A DNA stretch of 14,023 nucleotides from Chloroflexota bacterium (GCA_005880175.1 VBJR01000042.1:1-14023); one strand, 5' to 3'; positions 1-7,000 are shown, counted from the first letter of the stretch. The notes: a model not told the origin generated them from the sequence alone. Made by a program: numbers and translations.

Positions 1-892
1 GGACGGGATGTCTCGCGCCATCCTCCTCGAGGACCTGGAGACCGTCTGCCGCCAGCTCCTGCGGGGCGAGGAGCCCGCGCTGCCGCCGAAGACGACGTCA
101 TACCGGCGCTGGGCGCACCTCCTGCACGCGCACGCGCAGTCGGAGCGGGCGCGCGAGGAGCTGGACTACTGGCTGGAGCAGGCCCGGCCCGAGGACGAGG
201 CCATCCCGATCGACCACCCCGGCGGCGTCTATACGTTCGGCTCAATCGACGTCGTCACCACCTGGCTGGACGAGCACCAGACCGCGCGGCTCGCGGAGCG
301 GGCGGCGCGGGACCTGCGGGTGCGCACCAGCGACCTGCTCGTCGCCGCGCTGGCTGCCGAGGTGCAGGAGTGGACCGGCCGGGACTCGTGCACGCTCATG
401 CTCGCCGGGCACGGGCGGGAGGACCTGTTCGAGGACGTGGACCTCTCCCGGACGGTCGGCTGGTTCCAGGTCTACTACCCGGTCCGCTTCGATCGGGGCG
501 ACCTCGGGTCCGTGAAGTCGCGGCTGGACGGCGTGCCGGCGAACGGCCTCGGCTTCGGCGTCCTCCGCTACGTCCGCGAGGACCCGGCGGTGCGCCAGCG
601 GCTGGCGGCGATGCCCGACCCGCAGGTCAGCTTCAACTACCTGGGCGAGTACGGGTTCGACGACATGCCGGGCGAGGGCGACCTGTTCACCATCTCCCCG
701 GCGTCGTACGGCCCGACGGAGGGGGCCGAGGGCGTGTGGCCGTACCTGGTCAACTTCGTGCCGTCCGTCACCGGGCGGCGCCTGCGGATCGACGTCCGGT
801 ACAGCGGGAACCTCCACCGCCGGACGACCGTGGAGGGACTGGCGGAGCGGGTGCGGGAGCGCCTGCTGCGAATGCTGGAGGTGGGGCGATGA
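1..892 (+). CDS. NRPS C-terminal epimerization-type domain (5' end outside the window)
   Basis: This is the last part of a nonribosomal peptide synthetase. The first full codon is at base 2. The ATG at base 8 is not the start: the frame is open to the window edge and reads DGMSRAILLEDL, the tail of the HHxxxDG motif of condensation/epimerization folds. Epimerization-domain signatures follow in order: AGHGRE (codons 404-421), RTVGWF, YYPVRF, GLGFGVLRY and FNYLGEY. FNYLG in particular points to an epimerase rather than a condensation domain. Such a domain converts the L-aminoacyl or peptidyl residue on the preceding carrier protein to D. It is the last domain of this protein, with only a short tail. 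The usual catalytic Glu of the EGHGRE motif is Ala here, so activity is uncertain. The stop overlaps the next start as ATGA. Confidence 0.88.
   Translation, partial: DGMSRAILLEDLETVCRQLLRGEEPALPPKTTSYRRWAHLLHAHAQSERAREELDYWLEQARPEDEAIPIDHPGGVYTFGSIDVVTTWLDEHQTARLAERAARDLRVRTSDLLVAALAAEVQEWTGRDSCTLMLAGHGREDLFEDVDLSRTVGWFQVYYPVRFDRGDLGSVKSRLDGVPANGLGFGVLRYVREDPAVRQRLAAMPDPQVSFNYLGEYGFDDMPGEGDLFTISPASYGPTEGAEGVWPYLVNFVPSVTGRRLRIDVRYSGNLHRRTTVEGLAERVRERLLRMLEVGR
877..882 (+). promoter_or_regulatory. Ribosome binding site for the MFS gene
   Basis: GGAGGT lies 6 bases before the ATG at 889, inside the last codons of the NRPS gene. It supports translation starting at 889, coupled to the upstream gene. 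Confidence 0.7.
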
Positions 893-2080
893 ACGATCGC
901 GGCCGGCCGGAGGGGATGTCCGCGTTCACGATCATCTGGCTGGGCCAGGTCGCGTCGGTGCTGGGCACGCGGATGACGAACTTCGCGCTCGCCATCTTCG
1001 TCTGGCAGCAGACCCACCGGGCCACGGACGTCGGGCTGATGACGTTCTTCGCGTTCGGCGCGACCGTCCTGTGCAGCCCCCTGGCCGGCGCGCTCATCGA
1101 TCGCTGGAACCGGCGCCTGACGATCGTCCTCAGCGACCTGGGCTCCGCTGGGGCCGTGCTCGTCGCGCTGGCGCTGTTCGCGACGCACTCGGTCTCGGTC
1201 TGGCACCTGTTCGCGCTGAACGCCGTGACCGGCGCGTTCGTCGCGGCTCGATCCCCGGCGTCTTCGCGCCGGCGCTGGCCGCGGCGCTGCTCGGGTTCGT
1301 GAGCGTGCGGGGCGTCCTGGCGCTGGACGTGGCCTCCTACGCGATCGGGATCGGCACGGTGTTCCTCGTGGCGGTGCCGGCGGCCGCGCCGGCGGCCCGG
1401 GCCCGCGCGGCCGCCGGCTGGCGGGGCGCGCTGGTCGGGTTCCAGCACATCTGGGGCGACGCCGGCCTGCGCGGGCTGCAGGCGATGCTGTTCGCGATCA
1501 ACCTGATGGCCGGGCTGGGCTGGATCGTGCTGACGCCGATGATCCTGGCCCGGACCGGCGGCGACCAGGTGCAGCTCGGCGCGGTGATGTCGATCGGCGC
1601 GATCGGCGGGATCGCCGGCGGCCTGGCCGTGACGGCGACGAAGGCGCCCGCGGTCAAGATGCCGTGGGTCCTGCTCGGGATCCTGGTCTTCAGCGTCCTG
1701 GGCCGCGTGCTCCTCGGCATCGGCGACACCCTGGCGGTGTGGGCGGCCGCGTGGTTCTGCGCCTGGGCGTGCATCCCGCTCGTGGACGGCTACTGCCAGT
1801 CGATCTGGCAGGAGCGGGTCGAGCCGGCGCGCTGGCCGACGCGGTCCTGGAGCCGGCGATGCGGCCGGGCGGCGCGCTCGCGCGCGCGCTCGGCGGCCTG
1901 GTCCATCCCGGTCCGGGCGGCGGCATGGCGCTGATCTTCGTCGTGTCCGGCCTGGCCGGCGTCGCCGTCACCGCCGTCAGCGCGCTGACCCCGGCCGTGC
2001 GCCGGGTCGAGTCCATCACCCCGCACCCGCCGGACCCCGCGCCGGCGCCGGCCGAGCCGGCCGGAGGAGGCATCCGATGA
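889..2080 (+). pseudogene. MFS exporter, broken by two frame-shifting gaps
   Basis: This encodes a drug/siderophore-type major facilitator (DHA3/EntS-like) that probably once exported the cluster product. Three reading frames carry successive parts of one protein. Bases 889 to about 1250 encode the N-terminal helices, beginning MNDRGRPEG and including the motif-A loop GALIDRWNRR. The second frame, about 1250 to 1835, resumes at IPGVFAPALAAALLG and runs to QSIWQERVEPA. The third frame, about 1835 to 2080, resumes at LADAVLEPAMRPGGALA and ends normally. Continuing in the first frame hits a stop at 1302; continuing in the second hits one at 1934. Recalled family members suggest about 25 residues are missing at each junction: the segment before the APALAG helix, and the QGRVFA...LAGP segment. 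The frame changes imply that each lost length is 1 modulo 3. It may be a true pseudogene or an assembly error. The start overlaps the NRPS stop and the end overlaps the ACP start. Confidence 0.8.
2063..2070 (+). promoter_or_regulatory. Strong ribosome binding site for the ACP gene
   Basis: GGAGGAGG lies 6 bases before the ATG at 2077. It is among the strongest Shine-Dalgarno sites in the window, and it may let the ACP and the genes after it be translated even though the gene before it is broken. Confidence 0.75.
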
Positions 2081-2307
2081 TCCCGCTCGAGGAACTGGTG
2101 GCCACGGTCATCGACGTCGCCCCCGACCAGCTCGAGGAGGACGACGGGCCCGGCGGCCGGACCGGCTGGTCGAGCAAGCAGCACATCGAGCTGGTCGTGA
2201 CGCTCGAGGAGCAGTACGGCGTGGGGTTCTCGCACGAGGAGATCCGCGGCCTGCGCTCGCTGGGGGCCGTCCGCGAGGCGCTGCGGCGCAAGGGTGTGGC
2301 GGTCTGA
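2077..2307 (+). CDS. Free-standing acyl carrier protein
   Basis: A 76-residue cytoplasmic protein of normal ACP length. The core reads GWSSKQHIELVVTLEEQYGV, followed by FSHEEIRGLRSLGAVREAL. This matches the helix II/helix III pattern of carrier proteins (GWDSLxHxxLxxxLEExFGV), including the typical recognition-helix residues. Ser33 lines up with the phosphopantetheine attachment serine. The usual DSL around it is SSK here, so the normally conserved Asp is missing. Its position directly before the E1 alpha, E1 beta and E2 genes, with TGATG coupling to E1 alpha, suggests that it accepts the acyl group released by the E2 enzyme. The start at 2077 is supported by GGAGGAGG and by the ATGA overlap with the preceding frame. 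Family assignment is fairly sure; the acyl cargo is inferred. Confidence 0.82.
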   Translation: MIPLEELVATVIDVAPDQLEEDDGPGGRTGWSSKQHIELVVTLEEQYGVGFSHEEIRGLRSLGAVREALRRKGVAV

Positions 2308-3191
2308 TGGCCGCCGTGACGGGCCAGGTCGGCGAGACCGCGGCCGCCCTGGACGTGGACCGGGACGACCTGGACCTGCTGCTGATGATCCGGCGCTTCG
2401 AGGAGACCCTGCTCGACCTGTTCGCCCAGGGCAAGCTCAACGGCACCACCCACACCTGCCTCGGCCAGGAGTACGTCCCCGTCGCGCTGCGCCCGCTGCT
2501 GCGGGACGACGACTTCGTATTCAGCAACCACCGCGGCCATGGCCACTACCTGGCCCGGTTCGGCGACCCGGAGGGGCTGGGCGGCAGCCAGCACCTGTAC
2601 CGGGACACGTACCTCTCGACCGGAGTGCAGGGCGAGAGCCTGCCGGTCGCCGCCGGCATGGCGCTGCACCTGCAGCGCCGCGGCCGCGGCCAGCTCGCCG
2701 CGGTGTTCATCGGCGACGGGACGTGGGGCGAAGGCGCCGTGTACGAGGCGCTCAACCTGGCCAGCCTGTGGCGCCTCCCGCTCCTCGTCGTGGTGGAGCA
2801 CAACGGGATCGCGCAGACGACGCCGACCGGGCTCCAGATGGCGGGCACCGTGGCCGGCCGCGCGGCCGCGTTCGGCGTCCGCCACGTGCGGGTCACCGGC
2901 AGCGACGTCGCCGGCATCCGCGCCGAGCTGGCCGGGCCGATCGCCGATGCCCGGCGCTGCCCGCACCCGCTGGTCGTGGAGTTCGAGACGCACCGCCTCG
3001 GGCCGCACAGCAAGGGCGACGACACGCGCGACGAGGCGGCGGTGCGCCGGGCGCGCGAGCACGACTGGTGCGAGCGCTACCGGCAGCGCTTCCCGCTCGT
3101 CTTCGACGCCGCCGACCGGGCCCAGCGCGAGCGCGTGGCGGCCGCCGTCCGCGAGGTCGAGGCGCGGCCGCGCTCGACGTGGGCGGGCTGA
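2307..3191 (+). CDS. Thiamine-diphosphate 2-oxoacid dehydrogenase E1 component, alpha subunit
   Basis: This is the alpha subunit of an alpha2beta2 E1 enzyme of the pyruvate/branched-chain dehydrogenase type. Such enzymes decarboxylate a 2-oxo acid, or in some NRPS-associated versions cleave a ketose phosphate, and load the fragment on the E2 lipoyl group. The thiamine-diphosphate motif is clear: GDG at residues 136-138, with the metal-binding Asn at 166 (VVVEHNGIAQ). The E1 alpha hallmarks SNHRGHGHYLA, GGSQHLYRD and GVQGESLPVAAGMAL are also present. The protein is 294 residues, short for the family (usually about 320-360). Between GDPEGL (ending at Leu91) and GGSQHL, a segment of about 15 residues of the LAExMGRxGGVCGGR type seems to be missing, in frame. 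The gene overlaps the ACP stop (TGATG) and the E1 beta start (TGATG). No E3 gene is in the window. Confidence 0.88.
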   Translation: MAAVTGQVGETAAALDVDRDDLDLLLMIRRFEETLLDLFAQGKLNGTTHTCLGQEYVPVALRPLLRDDDFVFSNHRGHGHYLARFGDPEGLGGSQHLYRDTYLSTGVQGESLPVAAGMALHLQRRGRGQLAAVFIGDGTWGEGAVYEALNLASLWRLPLLVVVEHNGIAQTTPTGLQMAGTVAGRAAAFGVRHVRVTGSDVAGIRAELAGPIADARRCPHPLVVEFETHRLGPHSKGDDTRDEAAVRRAREHDWCERYRQRFPLVFDAADRAQRERVAAAVREVEARPRSTWAG

Positions 3192-4204
3192 TGCAGGCCG
3201 CCGAACGCGTGGCGGAGAACCTCAACCGGGGGCTGCACACCGTGTTCGCGAACGACCCCCGGGTGTACCTGCTGGGCGAGGACGTGCTGGACCCGTACGG
3301 CGGCGCGTTCAAGGTCACCAGGGGCCTCTCGACGCGGTATCCGGATCGCGTCCTCACGACGCCGATCAGCGAGGGTGCGATCGTCGGCGTCGGCAACGGG
3401 CTGGCCCTGGCCGGCGACCGGGCGATCGTCGAGGTCATGTTCGGCGACTTCGTGACGCTGGCGTTCGACCAGATCGTGAACTTCGCCGCCAAGTCGGTCG
3501 CGATGTACGGGCGCCGGCTGCCGATGCACCTGGTGGTGCGCTGCCCGGTGGGCGGCAACCGCGGCTACGGGCCGACGCACAGCCAGTGCCCGCAGAAGCA
3601 CTTCGTCGGCGTCCCCGACCTGGCGCTGTTCGAGGTGTCGCCGTTCCACGACAACGTCGCGCTGCTCGAGCGGCTGGTCGGGCGCGGCGAGCCGTGCCTG
3701 CTGTTCGAGGACAAGGGCCTGTACGGCGAGCGCATGCTCGCGGACGGCCGGGTGGACGAGCTGTTCCGCTTCGACTACCTCGACGCTGGACGGACAGTCG
3801 CGCGGGCGTACGTGGACGACACCGCCGCCGACTGCGTCATCGTCGCGCCGGGCGGGGTGGCGCGCCGGGCCCTGGCCGCCGCCCGGGAGCTCCTGGTGGA
3901 GCTGGAGCTGAGCTGCCAGGTGATCGTCCCGTCGCAGCTGTACCCGCTCGACCTCGAGCCGCTGCTGCCGGTGCTGGAGCGCGCGGGACTGGTGTGCGTC
4001 GCCGAGGAGAGCACGGCCGGCGGCACGTGGGGCGCGGAGGTGGCGCGCCGGGTGTACGACCGCCTGTGGGGCCGGCTCCGGCGCCCGGTCCTGCTCGTCA
4101 GCTCGCGCGACAGCGTCATCCCGACCGCCCCGCACCTGGAGCGAGACGTCCTCCTGCAGAGCGGGACCGTCACCCGCGCCATCGGGGAGGCCCTGGATGC
4201 CTGA
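3191..4204 (+). CDS. Thiamine-diphosphate 2-oxoacid dehydrogenase E1 component, beta subunit
   Basis: A 337-residue protein of normal E1 beta length, the partner of the preceding alpha subunit. Recognisable blocks are LLGEDVLDPYGGAFKVTRGL, TTPISEGAIVGVGNGLALAG, FGDFVTLAFDQIVNFAAK, GGNRGYGPTHSQ and QKHFVGVPDLALFEVSPFHD near the active site. The C-terminal transketolase-type domain includes VAEESTAGGTWGAEVARRVY. No gap is evident when compared with remembered family members. The ATG at 3191 is chosen because the conserved helix AERVAENLNRGL begins four residues later and the start overlaps the E1 alpha stop. The last 8 bases (ATGCCTGA) are shared with the E2 start. The enzyme should act in the cytoplasm with E1 alpha and E2. 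Confidence 0.9.
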   Translation: MQAAERVAENLNRGLHTVFANDPRVYLLGEDVLDPYGGAFKVTRGLSTRYPDRVLTTPISEGAIVGVGNGLALAGDRAIVEVMFGDFVTLAFDQIVNFAAKSVAMYGRRLPMHLVVRCPVGGNRGYGPTHSQCPQKHFVGVPDLALFEVSPFHDNVALLERLVGRGEPCLLFEDKGLYGERMLADGRVDELFRFDYLDAGRTVARAYVDDTAADCVIVAPGGVARRALAAARELLVELELSCQVIVPSQLYPLDLEPLLPVLERAGLVCVAEESTAGGTWGAEVARRVYDRLWGRLRRPVLLVSSRDSVIPTAPHLERDVLLQSGTVTRAIGEALDA

Positions 4205-5354
4205 GCCGGATTCCACCGACGACACGCGGATCGGGCCCGGCTTTCCGCTCGCGCGGCGGAATCCGGCTGAGATCGTCGTCCCGACCGTCAACGCGAACGA
4301 CGTCGCCTGCACGCTGATGGAGTGGCTGTTCGAGGACGGCCAGGTCGTGCCCGCGGGGGCGGCGGTGGCGGTCATCGAGACGTCCAAGGCGACGCAGGAG
4401 CTCGTCGCGGAGGAGGGAGGAGTCCTCCAGCGAACGGCGGCGGCCGGCGAGGAGTGCGAGTTCGGCGCGGTGGTGGGCCACCTGTTCGCGAGCGAGGAGG
4501 AGCGGCGGCGGTTCCTGGACGGCACCGGCCCGGCGCCGGCCGAGGCGGAGCCGCTGGTGATCACCAGGGCCGCGCAGGAGCTGATCGACACCCACGGGAT
4601 CGACCCCGCTCGCCTCGCGGGCCTGGGCCGGACCCTGATCCGGCGGGAGGACGTGGAGGCGCTGGTGATGGCGTCCCTCGCGGCGCCGTCGCTCGCGCCG
4701 TCCGTGGCGCTGTCCCGGGGCCAGCGCGCGGTCGCGAGCGTCGTCAGCGAGGCGCACCGGACCATCCCGGTCGCGTACGCGGCGGTCAGGGTCCTGGCGG
4801 ACGGCGCGCTGGCGACCGGCCTCGGGCTGCCCGCGCTGCTGGTCGCGGCGGTCGCGCGCCTGCACGACCGCTTCCCGCTGTTCTTCGGGTCCTACCGGGA
4901 GGACGGAACCGTGGTCACGGCGGCCGAGGCCAACGTCGGCGTCACGGTCGACGTCGGGAAGGGCCTGTACGTCCCCGTGGTCAGCGGAGCGGCGGCGCTG
5001 ACGCCGGCCGGGATCGCCGACCTCCTGCTGGACTACCGGATCCGGGCGCTGCGCGACTCGTTCCGCGAGGAGGACCTGGCCGGGGGCAACATCACGATCT
5101 CGCTGCACACGGACGGCGACGTGGTCCTGGCCCTGCCGATCGTCTTCCCCTCCCAGGTCTGCATGCTCTCGCTCTGCGCGGTCCAGGAGGAGCTGTACCT
5201 CACGAAGACGCGCGAGGTGGCGGCGCGCTCGCGCTTCCCGCTCGGCATCTCCTACGACCACCGCGTCGTGAACGGCCGGGACGCGGTGGGGTTCCTGCGC
5301 GAGCTGGCGGTCACGTTCGAGGACCCCGGCCGGCTGCGTGAGCTGGTGAGCTGA
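4197..5354 (+). CDS. Lipoyl E2 acyltransferase of the 2-oxoacid dehydrogenase type
   Basis: A 385-residue dihydrolipoamide acyltransferase. Order: a non-conserved N-terminus (1-23); a lipoyl domain (about 24-100) with attachment Lys64 in VIETSKATQELV; an E1/E3-binding-type domain (about 120-155: ITRAAQELIDTHGIDPARL...REDVEAL); and a catalytic CAT-fold domain from about 170 to the end. The catalytic motif is SYDHRVVNGRDAVGFL. His355 is kept, but the Asp of the common DHRxxDG motif is Asn359. It takes the acyl group from E1 onto lipoate and then transfers it to a thiol. With a dedicated ACP in the operon, the likely acceptor is ACP phosphopantetheine rather than CoA; that step is inferred. The start overlaps E1 beta by 8 bases. 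The region 4204-4268, coding for the non-conserved N-terminus, contains an inverted repeat. Confidence 0.88.
   Translation: MPEPDSTDDTRIGPGFPLARRNPAEIVVPTVNANDVACTLMEWLFEDGQVVPAGAAVAVIETSKATQELVAEEGGVLQRTAAAGEECEFGAVVGHLFASEEERRRFLDGTGPAPAEAEPLVITRAAQELIDTHGIDPARLAGLGRTLIRREDVEALVMASLAAPSLAPSVALSRGQRAVASVVSEAHRTIPVAYAAVRVLADGALATGLGLPALLVAAVARLHDRFPLFFGSYREDGTVVTAAEANVGVTVDVGKGLYVPVVSGAAALTPAGIADLLLDYRIRALRDSFREEDLAGGNITISLHTDGDVVLALPIVFPSQVCMLSLCAVQEELYLTKTREVAARSRFPLGISYDHRVVNGRDAVGFLRELAVTFEDPGRLRELVS
4204..4268 (+). repeat. Inverted repeat (11-base perfect arms) at the start of the E2 gene
   Basis: AGCCGGATTCC at 4204-4214 and GGAATCCGGCT at 4258-4268 are perfect reverse complements, separated by 43 bases. 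The left arm begins on the last base of the E1 beta stop codon. The repeat lies in the part of E2 that encodes a non-conserved N-terminal extension, so it could form an mRNA hairpin just after the coupled start. A chance origin is possible at this base composition. Confidence 0.5.
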
Positions 5355-5359
5355 GGAGG
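5354..5359 (+). promoter_or_regulatory. Ribosome binding site for the FkbH-like gene
   Basis: AGGAGG overlaps the last base of the E2 stop codon and sits 4 bases before the ATG at 5364, fixing the start of the last gene in the operon. Confidence 0.65.
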
Positions 5360-5363
5360 CGGT

Positions 5364-6935
5364 ATGGCCACGTCCGCGCTGGAGACCCGGAAGCGATGGC
5401 GCGAGATCAGCCGGGCGCCGCGGCCGTCCGCGCTGCGCGTCGCGCTGCTGGCGAGCTACACGATCGACCCGCTGGCGCCGTACCTCGGCGTCCTGCTGGA
5501 GGAGGCGGGGCACCCGGCCGAGATCGAGATCGGGCCGTACAACCAGATCGTGCAGCAGTGCCTGGACGCGGCGAGCCAGACGGCGGCGACGCGGCCCGAC
5601 GTCGTGGTGGTCTCGCCGCGGTTCGAGGAGCTGGCCGGCCAGGCCGGCGACCTGCTGGCGGTGGCGGACGCGGCGGTGGCCGCCGTCCGGCGCTGGCGCG
5701 CCTGCCTCGTCTTCGTGCTGCCCGCGGTGCCCGAGCCGGGGTGGGACGGGATCGGCGCCGACGGCGACCCGGCCGGCGTCCCCGCCGTCGCGGCCGCCGC
5801 CCGCGAGGCGGTGCGCGCCAGGCTCGGTGGCCTGCCGAACGTGTGCGTGGCCGACCTGGAGGCCGTCGTCCGGCAGACGGGCAGCTCGGGCGCGTACCAC
5901 CCGTCCCTGTTCCGCTTCGCCCGGATCCCGTTCGCGGAGGCGGTGTTCCAGAGCCTGGCCGCCCGGGTGGCGAGGCTGCTGGCGCTGCGCTTCGGCGGCG
6001 GCTGCCTGGCGGTCGCGCTCGACGTGGACAGCGTGCTGCTCGCGCCCGGGGCCGCCGAGGCGTGGCCGGCGCTGCTGCCGGCGCTCGCGAGCCTGCGCGC
6101 GTCCGGGGTCCCGGTGGCCCTGCGATCGGCGGGGTCGGAGGGCCGCGTGTGGCGCGAGCTGGCGTGGATCGCCCCCGAGCTGGCGGACGAGCTGGCCGAC
6201 GCGTGGGCGTTCGACGACCGCGCGCCGGCCGCCCAGGTGGCCGGCATCGCCGCCGACCTCGGCCTGCCGCCGCGGCAGGTCGCCGTGGTGACGGCGGACC
6301 CGGCGCTGCGGGAGGGGCTGGGCGGCCCGGTGCCGGTCCTGGTCGAGGGCAAGCCGGCGGGCTGGGCGGACCAGCTCCGGGCGAGCGGCGCGCTGGACCG
6401 GCTCCCGGTGCCGGCGGCGCCGGCACCGGCGCGGCAGGCGAATGCGAACGGGTCGCCGTCGCTGTCGCTGGACGAGTTCGTCGCCCGCCTCGGGGTCGAG
6501 GTCACGTGCCGCCCGCTCGACGGCGGGCAGGTCTCGTACCTGGCGGAGATGAGCGAGCGGACGCACGACTTCAACCTGGGGATCGAGCGGCCGGAGGCGG
6601 CGATCGCGGGCGAGCTGGCCGACCCCGGCCGGGAGTACCTGCTCGCCGGCGTCCGCGACCGGCTGGGCGACTACGGCACGGGCGGCGCGCTCGGCCTGGC
6701 GTTCGCGGACCGGACGTGCACGGTGGACCTGTTCCTGGTCTCCTGCCCGGCCCTGGGTCGCGGCGTGGAGGACGAGCTGATGCGCCACGTGGTGGCCCGC
6801 GCCGTGGAGCGGGGCTGCGAGCGCGTGGTGCTGCCGTACCGGGAGACGGGCCGCAACGGCCCCGCGCTGGACTTCGTCCAGCGGGCGAGCGCGACGGCCT
6901 GGCCTGGCGTGGTGGTGGAGGGCCGGCGGGAGTAG
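5364..6935 (+). CDS. FkbH-like HAD/GNAT protein with a degenerate HAD active site
   Basis: A 523-residue protein built like the long FkbH (HAD-IIIC) family. It has an N-terminal SGNH-like region (about 22-200: LLASYTIDPLAPYLG, EIGPYNQIVQQCLDAAS, DVVVVSPRFEEL), a HAD-like region (about 214-345) and a C-terminal GNAT-like region (about 378-515: RTHDFNLGIERP, RLGDYGTGGALGLAF, LVSCPALGRGVEDELM, RETGRNGPALDF). Authentic FkbH proteins dephosphorylate 1,3-bisphosphoglycerate and load glyceryl onto an ACP. Motif I is partly kept (Asp220-Val-Asp222-Ser-Val). The GVxGEDG segment after it is absent, the motif III Lys is lost (PAA at 288-290), and the motif IV DDNP reads TADP (310-313). Glyceryl transfer is therefore doubtful. 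A scaffold or acyl-transfer role with the E1/E2/ACP set is possible. Codon use and length look intact, so this is not an obvious pseudogene. Confidence 0.78.
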   Translation: MATSALETRKRWREISRAPRPSALRVALLASYTIDPLAPYLGVLLEEAGHPAEIEIGPYNQIVQQCLDAASQTAATRPDVVVVSPRFEELAGQAGDLLAVADAAVAAVRRWRACLVFVLPAVPEPGWDGIGADGDPAGVPAVAAAAREAVRARLGGLPNVCVADLEAVVRQTGSSGAYHPSLFRFARIPFAEAVFQSLAARVARLLALRFGGGCLAVALDVDSVLLAPGAAEAWPALLPALASLRASGVPVALRSAGSEGRVWRELAWIAPELADELADAWAFDDRAPAAQVAGIAADLGLPPRQVAVVTADPALREGLGGPVPVLVEGKPAGWADQLRASGALDRLPVPAAPAPARQANANGSPSLSLDEFVARLGVEVTCRPLDGGQVSYLAEMSERTHDFNLGIERPEAAIAGELADPGREYLLAGVRDRLGDYGTGGALGLAFADRTCTVDLFLVSCPALGRGVEDELMRHVVARAVERGCERVVLPYRETGRNGPALDFVQRASATAWPGVVVEGRRE

Positions 6936-6945
6936 GGCGCCCGGC

Positions 6946-7000
6946 TTGCCGTACCGGCGCCACGTCCTGGCCGGCTCATGAGGTGGCGGCCGTACGGCAA
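6946..7000. terminator. Hairpin between convergent operons, probable two-way terminator
   Basis: TTGCCGTACCGGCGCCAC (6946-6963) pairs with GTGGCGGCCGTACGGCAA (6983-7000) at 16 of 18 positions, with a 19-base loop. It begins 11 bases after the FkbH-like stop and ends 16 bases before the PKS stop on the other strand. There is no U tract, as is usual for terminators in high-GC genomes. A second, perfect 14-base palindrome, CCCGCCCGGGCGGG, follows at 7002-7015. Confidence 0.7.

Noticed and set aside
8..10. ATG at base 8 as a gene start
   Set aside because: It is the Met in the DGMS of the HHxxxDG region; the domain needs the sequence before it and the frame is open to the window edge.
1250..1835. 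Programmed frameshifting as the explanation for the MFS gene
   Set aside because: No slippery sequence stands out at either junction, and family sequence appears to be missing at both; simple frameshifting would not remove residues.
2294..3190. E1 beta frame extended upstream as a fusion protein
   Set aside because: The upstream part is an out-of-frame reading of E1 alpha; E1 beta homology starts right after the ATG at 3191.
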